A stretch of 64,000 bases of DNA from an uncultured Arcanobacterium sp. (GTDB lineage Bacteria > Actinomycetota > Actinomycetes > Actinomycetales > Actinomycetaceae). How positions within the stretch are numbered: the stretch's first letter is position 1; the number at the start of each line of letters is the position of its first letter. The DNA lies in the NCBI GenBank assembly GCA_958428545.1, contig CAUAGM010000005.1:1-64000 (forward strand). The letters are read 5' to 3'. The notes beneath the pieces are model-generated. The model did not search any database. It saw only the letters and a list, made by a program, of their open reading frames with translations, and was not told the origin of the DNA. The position numbers and the translations under genes are program-made. Positions 1 through 7,542 of this stretch are shown piece after piece.

Positions 1-194
1 ATAAGTCTGAAGATACGTTGTCTGCTGATCAGGTTGTTCGTGCGAAGACGACAGCTGAGAAGACCAAAGCAGCTCAACCTGAAGTGAAGATGCTTTCTAA
101 TACGGGCACGCATGTAGGAGCTATTCTCATAATTGCGGTTAGTTTGATAGGTATCGGCGCATTTGCCATTGTTCGCCGCCGTAACGATGCCTAA
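1..194 (+). CDS. C-terminal end of a sortase-anchored surface protein (partial)
   Basis: Only the last 63 codons are in the window; the gene enters from the left in the frame whose codons start at position 3 and stops with TAA at 192-194. The end shows a complete cell-wall sorting signal: a Lys/Ala/Thr-rich stretch, an LPXTG-like pentapeptide reading LSNTG, a hydrophobic segment of about 20 residues, and a basic RRRNDA tail. By family knowledge a sortase would cleave between T and G and attach the protein to peptidoglycan. The second residue is S instead of the usual P. The N-terminal part, and so the adhesin or enzyme type, is not visible. Confidence 0.85.
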   Translation, partial: KSEDTLSADQVVRAKTTAEKTKAAQPEVKMLSNTGTHVGAILIIAVSLIGIGAFAIVRRRNDA

Positions 195-264
195 AGAATA
201 AGAGTGAGACTTTAGATAGCAATCTCTTTTGAGGCTGTAATCTAAAGCAATCTCTTAAAGCTAA

Positions 265-306
265 AAGGAGAGCTTGTGCGAGGAAATCGCACAGGCTCTC
301 CTTCTT
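265..306 (+). terminator. Intrinsic-type terminator after the surface protein
   Basis: A 17-bp stem (265-281 with 287-303, one G-T pair) closes a 5-base loop about 70 bases after the stop codon and runs into CTTCTT. It is the obvious 3' end of the surface-protein transcript. Confidence 0.8.
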
Positions 307-658
307 CATGCATTCACTAAGAAGTGAGCAAATAATAGCCCTTTGCTCCGAAGAAATATAAGTGCGTTTAAGGTTCTCGTTGAATTGGGGATAAAAGCTT
401 GTACCCTCATATATTTGAGGATTAAACGCTTGACCCTTGACCAGGTTTTCTAGATAAAATTCATGAATGAAGAATGCGATATGCACACAGATATAAATAG
501 CTTTCGATGTCTGTATCTAGCGGAAATTTCTCGATTGGGGCGAAAATTTTGTCGTCATGGGAGCTGCAAAAAGTTTTTCAACTGCGGCTTTCTTTGAACT
601 CTTGGCGGTAAAAAGCTTATTGACGTCTATCTCGTTCCTAGAACAGTACAGCTCGTCA
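307..658. other. Gene-poor gap with a doubtful minus-strand ORF
   Basis: No convincing gene here. A minus-strand frame from GTG at 486 to 139 encodes 115 residues. Its N-terminal half looks protein-like, but its second half runs through the terminator hairpin and into the surface gene, so at best it is the ruin of a gene. The rest is AT-rich with no recognised element. Confidence 0.4.
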
Positions 659-1525
659 TTAAAAGAGGAACCTATCGGGTTCATAAGTCAGGAGTAGCCG
701 GTCGGTCACATGCTCCCCCGCCATGTTTTGCCCATCCAGCTGAAAACGGCGCAGCATAGAAGCCCCCACTGACACATCGACTTCAACCTCAAAAAGTCCG
801 CTTGGAATATCGAGCATGACCCGTTTCGAACCGCTTCTCTTAGAACCATCAATGGAAAGAGCTACACGCACCCCTCGCTCTTTTGCATTCTGAATATGTT
901 CAAACAGCTCTTCAAGGACGAATCGCTGGGCACCGTAAAGGATTTTTTGACTATCTGCATACGGCGGATCGCAGTAGATCAAGTCACCAGGCTTAGCGAT
1001 TTCGAATGAGACCTCATAGCTTCGGCAGCTGAAGGTCGTCCCAAACAACCGATCACGCCATTCGTATACACGTTTTCTAAAAGAGTCCGTAGATATCGGC
1101 GTGTGAGCACCGACTGGAGTTGACATATAGCCATCAGCTTGACGAAAACGGATAACGCCCCCATAGCAGGCTCTGCTCAGGTAGACGAACTCACTCCCTC
1201 GCCTTGAACACTTGAACTCGCTCAGGGCAGATTCATAAACTTCTTTCTTATCTCGACCTTCGTCAAGTTGGGACCTGTATCGATCGTATGAGTCAACGAG
1301 TCCCTCAGGATCCTCAATCACAGACTGCCAGATTTCAATCAATGGTTCCAAAACATCGGAGGCTTCGCCAGATGTGGGAGCTACCGCACCGAGCACAGCA
1401 CCAGACCCTAGGAAGGGCTCAAAGTAAGTTCCGAAGGTTTGTGGGAAATACTGAACGATTTGAGCAGCAACTCGCTGCTTGTTTCCGACCCACTTCAGCA
1501 ACTGGGGAGGCGGGGCTCCATACAT
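659..1525 (-). CDS. Type II DNA adenine-N6 methyltransferase (D12/Dam class)
   Basis: This is the modification enzyme of the restriction-modification unit at 659-2788; it would methylate adenine in the recognition site to protect host DNA. An LLKWVGNK segment near the N-terminus matches the usual start of Dam-class enzymes, FEPFLGSGAV is the AdoMet-binding motif, and DLIYCDPPY holds the catalytic DPPY motif. The order (AdoMet motif first, DPPY later) is the alpha class. I place the start at the ATG at 1525 because a GGAGG lies 10 bases before it. The frame is open back to a TTG at 1552, with another ATG at 1534. It is divergent from the controller gene, with about 75 bases between them. The recognition sequence cannot be read from the sequence. 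Confidence 0.88.
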   Translation of the reverse strand: MYGAPPPQLLKWVGNKQRVAAQIVQYFPQTFGTYFEPFLGSGAVLGAVAPTSGEASDVLEPLIEIWQSVIEDPEGLVDSYDRYRSQLDEGRDKKEVYESALSEFKCSRRGSEFVYLSRACYGGVIRFRQADGYMSTPVGAHTPISTDSFRKRVYEWRDRLFGTTFSCRSYEVSFEIAKPGDLIYCDPPYADSQKILYGAQRFVLEELFEHIQNAKERGVRVALSIDGSKRSGSKRVMLDIPSGLFEVEVDVSVGASMLRRFQLDGQNMAGEHVTDRLLLTYEPDRFLF

Positions 1526-1558
1526 GGATGTCATACCTCCAAACATTACCAAAATATC

Positions 1559-1593
1559 CGATTTTTAGATAATCGAATATCGAAATATAGGGT
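1559..1593 (+). promoter_or_regulatory. Controller-protein operator and promoter candidate
   Basis: Between the divergent methylase and controller starts lies an inverted repeat, CGATT-7-AATCG (1559-1575), followed by TCGAATATCGA-like sequence and a -10-like TAGGGT at 1588-1593. The -10 ends exactly 6 bases before the GTG of the controller. C-protein genes of type II systems are known to be autoregulated through such boxes and often to be leaderless. The operator role is inferred. Confidence 0.5.
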
Positions 1594-1599
1594 GGTCTA

Positions 1600-1851
1600 G
1601 TGGACAGATACGCCTTACAGAATCGCAGATTAGAGGTCGCCAGCGCAATTCGATATTGGCGCTCCATCAGAGGATTCACCCAGTCCGAACTCGCTGAAAA
1701 GTTCGGAGTTCCACAATCTTGGGTTTCCAACATCGAATCTGGAGCTCGGAGGCTCGACATCGTTGAGGCAGAAGAGGTGTGCCAAATCCTCGGAATTTCC
1801 GTCAGCCAACTACTAATTCCACAAGGAGATAAATTAGATGAAGGCATCTAA
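1600..1851 (+). CDS. Restriction-modification controller (C) protein, XRE-type HTH
   Basis: This 83-residue protein is almost entirely an XRE/lambda-Cro helix-turn-helix: FTQSELAEKFGVPQSWVSNIE is split as helix 2 (TQSELAEKFG) and recognition helix (VPQSWVSNIE). C proteins delay endonuclease expression when an R-M unit enters a new host and then activate it. The context fits: it is divergent from the methylase, and its 3' end overlaps the endonuclease gene by 14 bases, giving coupled expression. The start is GTG, 6 bases after a TAGGGT, so the mRNA is probably leaderless. Confidence 0.85.
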   Translation: MDRYALQNRRLEVASAIRYWRSIRGFTQSELAEKFGVPQSWVSNIESGARRLDIVEAEEVCQILGISVSQLLIPQGDKLDEGI

Positions 1852-2788
1852 TTATTGGGTCAGTATGCCCCAGGAATTTTGGCATTATGTACGTGCCTTA
1901 TCTGAGAACCTCGGATATTCGAAGAGGAAAGTCGTGTTAAAACATAGTGAGGCCGAGATAAAGCGAGGACTCACAAGATTAGGGCTTTCAGCAGAAGCGT
2001 TGACAACCAGTACGGAAGCCAAATTTTCACTAAAAGACCTCGAAAGTTATTTCAGATTCCGGGCAGAGCTAATCGAGGGATTCATCGCCCAGCATCTTCA
2101 GACAGCCGAAGAAGCGAAAGCACTTTTTGAAGATGTCGTACAAAAGTACACCTGCGGCTACACCTTCCAATCAAACAAGGAGGGCGCAGAGAATGCAAGA
2201 CTCTATAAGGTGATGGGTGGCGTGTCCGCAGAAGCCCCCTACAACAAACAGAAGGGCAGCAAGCGGGACATCGACTTCCTGACGGCCACCTCAAACATCC
2301 TTATCTCGTATCATTTGAAGGGAAAGGAATTCGATCAAGACCCACGCCGTCTCCCCCTCTTTACCGAAGATGGGGTCATTGTTGGTTCGATGAGCCGCCG
2401 CATGGATGGCGCTTTCCCCACCTGCACGAACCCCGTTTCTCTATGGGAATTTAAGTGCTATTACTACACAACCACCTTTGGTTCAAAAATTAGCGACGCC
2501 ATCTACATTGCGGATCTCGACGGCTTTGAACGTGCGGTGATCGAAAGAGAGACGAACTCCAAACTTGCCTTGACATTATTCGTGGATGCCTATTCGGCCT
2601 GGATGGAGCAGGGTAAAAGTTACTTGTGCCGAATCGTTGACCTCTTACAGCGAGGAGCAATTACCGATCTGGTTATCGGCTCCGAAGTACTAACCGCTAT
2701 TCCAAATCTCGTTGAAGAGTGGCTGGACGCTGAGGCAACTGCTGGTGGCTCATCTGAACCTTCTCGCGCACCGATAGATGCTATTTAA
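1838..2788 (+). CDS. Putative type II restriction endonuclease, family not recognised
   Basis: This 316-residue protein has its start inside the controller gene, with AAGGAG 7-8 bases before the ATG. I do not recognise the family by name. Its position behind a C protein and opposite a DNA methylase makes it the cognate endonuclease. A candidate PD-(D/E)XK centre is visible: D190 in SRRMDGAF, then 14 residues later E204-F-K206 in LWEFKCYY, the usual D...ExK layout after a predicted beta-strand. The N-terminal 100 residues look helical. No membrane segment or signal is present. Cleavage specificity is unknown. Confidence 0.7.
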   Translation: MKASNYWVSMPQEFWHYVRALSENLGYSKRKVVLKHSEAEIKRGLTRLGLSAEALTTSTEAKFSLKDLESYFRFRAELIEGFIAQHLQTAEEAKALFEDVVQKYTCGYTFQSNKEGAENARLYKVMGGVSAEAPYNKQKGSKRDIDFLTATSNILISYHLKGKEFDQDPRRLPLFTEDGVIVGSMSRRMDGAFPTCTNPVSLWEFKCYYYTTTFGSKISDAIYIADLDGFERAVIERETNSKLALTLFVDAYSAWMEQGKSYLCRIVDLLQRGAITDLVIGSEVLTAIPNLVEEWLDAEATAGGSSEPSRAPIDAI

Positions 2789-2801
2789 CGTCCCACACTA
2801 A

Positions 2802-2874
2802 ACTTTTTGACGGAACCCCCTGAACAATTTGACGACGCCTGATACTTTTTGACGATGCCCCATACATTTTGACG
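2802..2874. repeat. Array of four 11-mers at 20-22 bp pitch
   Basis: Copies of AC(T/A)(T/A)TTTGACG begin at 2802, 2824, 2844 and 2864, starting 13 bases after the endonuclease stop. The spacing is close to two helical turns, so all copies face the same side of the DNA. Repeated boxes of this kind are found near the ends of IS21-type elements, where transposase binds, and in iteron arrays. No transposase gene is adjacent. Confidence 0.6.
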
Positions 2875-3030
2875 CGCTCAGGGTCGGGGCGTTCCGAGAC
2901 GTCTCCCGGAGCCGAGATTGACCACCCGGAGCACGCCAACGCACCACCCACTGCCCCTACCCAGCGGCCAGCCACTCCCCCAGAAACCAACTCTGACAAG
3001 CCAAAACGCCCCTCCGTGCAACACAAAAAC
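2875..3030. other. GC-rich, proline-codon-like segment of foreign look
   Basis: This stretch is clearly richer in G and C than both flanks. Overlapping short frames run through it on both strands, some extending over the tRNA gene, so none is credible as a gene. I read it as leftover sequence from a mobile element that brought in, or landed beside, the restriction unit. Confidence 0.35.
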
Positions 3031-3063
3031 AGGACGCCCGCTTTGTATCAAAATGAGCGTCCT
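3031..3063 (-). terminator. Terminator of tRNA-Ala
   Basis: On the minus strand, AGGACGC (3063-3057) pairs with GCGTCCT (3037-3031) and is followed by GTTTTTGTG. It lies directly downstream of the tRNA. Confidence 0.7.
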
Positions 3064-3065
3064 AG

Positions 3066-3141
3066 TGGTGGAGCATAGGGGATTCGAACCCCTGACCTTT
3101 TCATTGCGAACGAAACGCGCTACCAACTGCGCCAATGCCCC
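3066..3141 (-). tRNA. tRNA-Ala (anticodon CGC)
   Basis: The minus strand folds as a full cloverleaf: acceptor GGGGCAT/ATGCTCC, D stem GCGC/GCGC, anticodon stem TTTCG/TGAAA with loop TTCGCAA (anticodon CGC, codon GCG), and T arm AGGGG-TTCGAAT-CCCCT. The CCA end is encoded at 3068-3066. The neighbouring restriction unit and repeat array sit on its 3' side, the usual place for integrated elements. Confidence 0.95.
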
Positions 3142-3229
3142 AGCTCAAACATCCTAGCACTTTGAGGCTTTGCAGACCAATATCTTTGAAGCGTCAAAGC
3201 AATAGGAATAGAGCAATCAGAATTATTTT

Positions 3230-5164
3230 CTAGGAAATATCGCTCTCGCTCCATTCATCTTCTTGTGCAAGAGAAGCCGATGGATTCTTTTGCGTCGGCG
3301 AAGAGGTGTGAGTTTCTGGCGCAGAAAAGAGCGATGGATCTGTTTGAATAGATTGATTTTCTGAAATAGTTTCACCTTCTGTAGCGTCGTGATTTGTTTG
3401 AGCTGCTTCACGTGGTGAAACGGCTTGCGTTTCTTGCACATGAGTTTCGTGCAAAGGTGGAGTTTGCTGAAGAGCGGCTTGCCTTATTTTACGAGCCTGC
3501 AACTTTCCAGCAAGTTCTTTATGTTTCCAGAAAAGAATTCCAGCGCTAAGGAGTACGCAACATATGATCCCTAAGATCAGCATCCAAGCTCCTAGAGTAA
3601 ACTTTGATGCCACGCCTGTTGCAGATAATGGATTTTCTGCAGCCTTTATTATCGATGAGTTTCCAAGGTTTGAATCGGAAATAGAGTATCCGTCAATAAT
3701 GACTGTATGCTGAATATCCTTGCCATCGGTCACTCCAAATTTAGAACCAAAATCGTTATAGTAGGTGAATCCTACTTCCTTTTTGAAAAATCCACTCCGT
3801 GCAGACGGCGTAATGCTATATGTGGTGTGTGGAGAAACTTTTGCTAAGGCAGAGTTAAGCTCTTCTTGCGATTTTCCCGTGAGAGTAAGCGTATACACGG
3901 TATTTTCTGATTCTTCTTTGGAAATCAGCTCTCCTGCTTCTTGAGGATTAAGAAAAGCGTTGATAGCGTCACCAGCTAATGCAACAGTTTTATTGTTGAG
4001 CGATACTGTTGCCACTACTTTTCCGCCATCTTCGCCGAGTGTGGATTGCACAGAAATATTGGAGAATTTTAACCGCATATACATAGTAATTTTACCGCTC
4101 TGATGGATTTCGCCATTGGAGTAGTTGCTGATTGTCCAATCTTCGGCAGGTGTAAATTTTAATGTCCTATCGTCTGATTGAGGAGAGCATAAACCGCTGC
4201 AATTAAAAGTTACGTCAAGTGTGCGGGTTAAAGCAGGTATTCCATTTCCTGCAAAAGGCGAATCTTCTTTATCGTTTTCCGCTTCTTTTAAGGCGAAAGA
4301 AGGATCGCCCAAGAGCTTTGCCAAAGATTCTTCTGCTTCTTTAAGTGATGCAGAAGAGTAGCTGATACTCACGCCATTAAAGTCGCTTCCAAGATCTTCA
4401 ACCTTTGCATCTTTAGGGCGATTATTTTCAAGGTATTGCTTGAATTCTTCTTCTGGGTATTTGGTGCCTTTTTTGTATCCAAGGTCTGCTCTTATATCGA
4501 AAGAAGATTCTTTCTCCGCAATATCGACAGCCAGGTGATTGATGCCGTTATCGGTAATTTCGTTCACGTACATATGCCGACCAGAAGTCGAATTGTATGT
4601 CGCTTCGCCGAAAGTGACGGTTGAATCGCCAATTTCCATAATGTTGCTGCGATCAGATGAAGCGATGACGCCATCTTCCACAAGCCCGTCTTTAGCCCAT
4701 TCAAGCAGATTGAGTGATGAAAAATTTTCTTCTACCTGTATTCCTGTGACGAGTCCTTCACTGTTCACGGCAATTCCAGGTTTAAGATTGGCGTAGGCGC
4801 TTTCTGAAAGTGCAGAGATTTTTGTTTGGTACGTATCCAAGCTGTCGAACTCTAAGGTCAAAGTGCCTACAGTCTTTTCACCTTCTGCACTGAATCCAGA
4901 GAACGTAAGTTCTTTTGGCAGGTGTTTCTTAATAGAAGCTTCTACTGCATCTATGCCACCATTTATTTTCTTTGCTTGTTCATCACTGAGTTTCGGGATG
5001 ACGATTCGCATAATGCGTTGCCCAGACGTTGGGGAATCGAGTTTGAGTTCAGTATTTATTTTTGCGCCGCATGCACTGAGAGCCAGTGCGAGAAAAAGTG
5101 CGAAAAGGACGAAGCCTTTTCTCTTGTGGGCTGTACACGTTAAAGTGAGAGCATGGTTAAGCAC
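3230..5164 (-). CDS. Membrane-anchored lipoprotein, LppM/DUF3153-like
   Basis: This 644-residue extracytoplasmic protein of unknown function begins with a basic segment, a hydrophobic core and the lipobox LALSAC, so Cys32 is probably lipidated. A long hydrophilic body follows, then one membrane helix near residues 530-550 and a Pro/Ser/Thr/Gln-rich cytoplasmic tail of about 90 residues. The start of the body (INTELKLDSPTSGQRIMRIVI) resembles actinobacterial LppM proteins. No other start codon precedes the signal peptide, so the ATG at 5164 stands. It therefore overlaps the divergent reductase gene by 12 bases. Confidence 0.65.
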   Translation of the reverse strand: MLNHALTLTCTAHKRKGFVLFALFLALALSACGAKINTELKLDSPTSGQRIMRIVIPKLSDEQAKKINGGIDAVEASIKKHLPKELTFSGFSAEGEKTVGTLTLEFDSLDTYQTKISALSESAYANLKPGIAVNSEGLVTGIQVEENFSSLNLLEWAKDGLVEDGVIASSDRSNIMEIGDSTVTFGEATYNSTSGRHMYVNEITDNGINHLAVDIAEKESSFDIRADLGYKKGTKYPEEEFKQYLENNRPKDAKVEDLGSDFNGVSISYSSASLKEAEESLAKLLGDPSFALKEAENDKEDSPFAGNGIPALTRTLDVTFNCSGLCSPQSDDRTLKFTPAEDWTISNYSNGEIHQSGKITMYMRLKFSNISVQSTLGEDGGKVVATVSLNNKTVALAGDAINAFLNPQEAGELISKEESENTVYTLTLTGKSQEELNSALAKVSPHTTYSITPSARSGFFKKEVGFTYYNDFGSKFGVTDGKDIQHTVIIDGYSISDSNLGNSSIIKAAENPLSATGVASKFTLGAWMLILGIICCVLLSAGILFWKHKELAGKLQARKIRQAALQQTPPLHETHVQETQAVSPREAAQTNHDATEGETISENQSIQTDPSLFSAPETHTSSPTQKNPSASLAQEDEWSESDIS

Positions 5165-6160
5165 GTGTATTTAGGAAATTCTGGGCTGAAAATTTCAAAT
5201 ATCATTCTCGGCAATTGGCTTACTCATGGCGAGCAAATCAAGAAGGATACAGCCATAGCTTGTGTGCATTCGGCTTTAGATGCAGGAATTAGCACATTCG
5301 ATACGGCTGATGTGTATGCCAACGGAAAAGCCGAAAAGATACTCGGCAAAGCGCTGAAAGGCTTGCGCCGCGAAAGCCTCGAAATCTTTACAAAAGTTTA
5401 TTGGCCTGTTGGGCCGCAAGGGCATAACGATGTTGGGCTTTCGCGCAAACACATTATGGAAGGAATTGACGCTTCTCTCAAGCGCCTCGGCACAGACTAT
5501 GTAGACGTATATCAGGCTCATCGTTGGGATGTGGAAACTCCTATTGAAGAGACGATGCAGGCTTTCGCAGATGTTGTGCGAGCAGGAAAAGCGCTGTATA
5601 TCGGAGTGTCGGAATGGAGCGCTGAGCAGATCCGCTATGCTCATGATTTCAGTAAACAACTTGGATTTCAGGTAGTTTCCAACCAGCCTCAGTATTCGAT
5701 GCTGTGGAGAATCATTGAGCCAGAGGTAATTCCCACGTCAATAGAGTGCGGTATTTCTCAGATTGTGTGGAGCCCGCTAGCTCAGGGAGTACTTTCAGGA
5801 AAATATCGTGTGGGCGAACCTTTCCCAGCACATACTCGAGCCAGGTCAATCGTCAATCCTCGAATGCGAGAATTTCTTGCCGATCCAGTGCTTGAAGCGG
5901 TTGCCCGCCTGCAACCGATTGCTCAAGAATTAGGGATTTCACAGGCTCAGCTAGCGCTCGCGTGGGTGCTACATAACCCTGCTGTTGCAGCTCCTATTAT
6001 TGGGGCTTCACGCCCAGAGCAGATAGCAGAAAACGTAGAAGCTGCGGATATTACACTTGATGATTCTGTGATGGCGGAAATTGATGCGGTGCTTGCAGAT
6101 GTGGTCATTCGTGATCCTCGCCTCACCTGGGAGCGCACGCCGCATGAGCGCCCTGCCTGA
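5153..6160 (+). CDS. Aldo/keto reductase, Kv-beta/YghZ-like
   Basis: This 335-residue NADPH-dependent aldehyde/ketone reductase has the TIM-barrel AKR fold. The N-terminus YLGNSGLKISNIILG is typical of the family. The catalytic tetrad is visible as D in TFDTADVY, Y in the same stretch, K in IFTKVYW, and H in YQAHRWD; GVSEWSAEQI and the C-terminal PIIGASRPEQI segment contact cofactor. Length matches Kv-beta-like members. The start is ATG, exactly 6 bases after TAAAGT (5141-5146), suggesting a leaderless mRNA. The physiological substrate is unknown. Confidence 0.9.
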   Translation: MVKHVYLGNSGLKISNIILGNWLTHGEQIKKDTAIACVHSALDAGISTFDTADVYANGKAEKILGKALKGLRRESLEIFTKVYWPVGPQGHNDVGLSRKHIMEGIDASLKRLGTDYVDVYQAHRWDVETPIEETMQAFADVVRAGKALYIGVSEWSAEQIRYAHDFSKQLGFQVVSNQPQYSMLWRIIEPEVIPTSIECGISQIVWSPLAQGVLSGKYRVGEPFPAHTRARSIVNPRMREFLADPVLEAVARLQPIAQELGISQAQLALAWVLHNPAVAAPIIGASRPEQIAENVEAADITLDDSVMAEIDAVLADVVIRDPRLTWERTPHERPA

Positions 6161-6172
6161 TCGGTAGTTTTC

Positions 6173-6195
6173 GCTCTCCCGACAGCTAGGAGAGC
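6173..6195 (+). terminator. Hairpin after the aldo/keto reductase
   Basis: GCTCTCC (6173-6179) pairs with GGAGAGC (6189-6195) 13 bases after the stop codon. No strong T-run follows, so termination strength is uncertain. Confidence 0.5.
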
Positions 6196-6234
6196 TATTG
6201 CTTCTAGCGCTTAGATATTTCAGCTGATGTATTT

Positions 6235-6270
6235 TCTTGTGGTCGCAAAGTGTGCATTGCGACCACAAGA
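6235..6270. repeat. Perfect 14-bp inverted repeat
   Basis: TCTTGTGGTCGCAA at 6235-6248 is exactly complementary to 6257-6270 with an 8-base loop. It lies between convergent genes and may act as a U-less terminator for both, but no T-run flanks it on either strand. Confidence 0.7.
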
Positions 6271-6358
6271 TACATATTGCATATTTTCGTTATTTTCTTT
6301 CGCAAGACGTTATTTCGTTTTGCAAAGACGAATCTTTTTGATGCTGAATTCTGAATGC

Positions 6359-6381
6359 TGAATTCTAGAATCTAGAATTCA
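6359..6381. repeat. 23-bp perfect palindrome
   Basis: TGAATTCTAGA, one A, then TCTAGAATTCA form a perfect inverted repeat. It lies 9 bases beyond the stop codon of the nicotinamidase-like gene. The half site TGCTGAATTCT also occurs just before it (6341-6351). It could form the stem of a tight hairpin or bind a dimeric protein. Confidence 0.6.
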
Positions 6382-6389
6382 AGCTGCGT

Positions 6390-7382
6390 TTACAATTTCC
6401 CAAGAAAATCCGTATCAGAATCGATATCGGAAAAATCAAAATCTTCTTCGCTCGCATCAGCTGAAAAGTCAACATCGAGATCGGCATCGATATCAAAATC
6501 AAGGCTGGCATCGTCAAGATCTACATCGCCAAAGTCTGCGAAATCATCGAGATTGCCAAAAGGGTCTAAATCAGCGTGAGTATTGGCGTCTGCAAAATTT
6601 TTGTCGAAACTGCCAAAACTGCTGAAACCGTCAAAATTTCCGCCAACGTCGTCACCGTCGAAATCACTGAACTCGCCAAAACCGTCAGATTCGTCTGCGC
6701 TATCGGCGCTATAGTCTTCTTCATCGTATGAGGCGTTGCTATCCTCATCGTATTCGTCGCCAGGGATTGGCGTATCTTCGCCTTCTTCATAGAAGCCGAA
6801 AGCGTCTTTGCTGGCGAGCTGGTCAATGCCTGCCTCGTCCATTTCCTGCCGTGCTTGTACGCCAAGTTCTTCAGAGACGGGTACGGTCAAATCTGAGAAA
6901 ACGCGCACCGGCCAACCTTTTTTGATTCCGTCAAGTGCAGTTTCTTTCACGCAGTGGCTCTCAGCAATGCCTACTATATCGAGAGCTTGAATGTGCGCAT
7001 CACGCAAAATATCTTCGAGCTTTTCACCGTCTGGATTAGCCCCCTCGAAGCCAGAATAAGCTGGCGCATATTCGCCTTTCTTGACGGAGACGTCAAACGG
7101 GAGCGCAGCAATTGCTTCGTGCAGTTCGGCTTCGGGTGTGCCAGCCACTGCGTGCGCTGGCCATGTATCCACGAAATCTGGCTCGCTAGAGAAATGCGAG
7201 CCAGGGTTGATATGCCAATCTTGAGTGGTGACGATCAGCTCGTACTCGTCTGCATTATCTGTGACGAAATCAGCGATTCGCTCCGCAACTGCATTTGCGC
7301 CTTCCACACCTAGAGAGCCGCCTTCGCAAAAAGTTGGTTGAACGTCCACAATAATCAGTGCGCGAAGTGCGTCGTCTGCCAT
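6390..7382 (-). CDS. pncA: Nicotinamidase/pyrazinamidase-like isochorismatase-family hydrolase with acidic tail
   Basis: The first 195 residues are an isochorismatase-fold amidase that by family would convert nicotinamide to nicotinate in the NAD salvage route. Expected residues are present: catalytic D13 (IIVDVQ), K101 or K102, and C144 in GIAESHCVKETAL; metal ligands D55 and H57 in QDWH, H63, and H77 in WPAH. A GGAG lies 7-8 bases before the ATG. From about residue 195 to 330 there is an unusual low-complexity tail made mostly of D, F, E, S and G with almost no basic residues. Normal PncA is 180-210 residues, so this tail is an addition. Confidence 0.85.
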   Translation of the reverse strand: MADDALRALIIVDVQPTFCEGGSLGVEGANAVAERIADFVTDNADEYELIVTTQDWHINPGSHFSSEPDFVDTWPAHAVAGTPEAELHEAIAALPFDVSVKKGEYAPAYSGFEGANPDGEKLEDILRDAHIQALDIVGIAESHCVKETALDGIKKGWPVRVFSDLTVPVSEELGVQARQEMDEAGIDQLASKDAFGFYEEGEDTPIPGDEYDEDSNASYDEEDYSADSADESDGFGEFSDFDGDDVGGNFDGFSSFGSFDKNFADANTHADLDPFGNLDDFADFGDVDLDDASLDFDIDADLDVDFSADASEEDFDFSDIDSDTDFLGKL

Positions 7383-7542
7383 TGCTATCTCCTTGGCTTG
7401 GCGAATTTTCTTTGTATTCAGTTTAGCGCTCGTCTGCTCTGCTGCCTACTCTCATAAAGGACTTACTATGCATGCGCTTTCGCTTTACTTTTTACGGGCT
7501 GCCCTATTCTTTTTTCTACCTGCGGCGCGATAAGATAAGCGC

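Noticed and set aside
139..486. Minus-strand ORF of 115 residues
   Set aside because: Its C-terminal half is translated terminator stem and antisense surface gene; no family recognised. Mentioned only as a possible ruin.
2802..2874. Possible short CRISPR array
   Set aside because: Repeats are 11 bp with 9-11 bp between them, far below CRISPR dimensions; no cas genes.
2869..3157. Several overlapping Pro/Arg-rich ORFs on both strands
   Set aside because: They run through the tRNA-Ala gene and its terminator and result from GC-rich sequence lacking stops.
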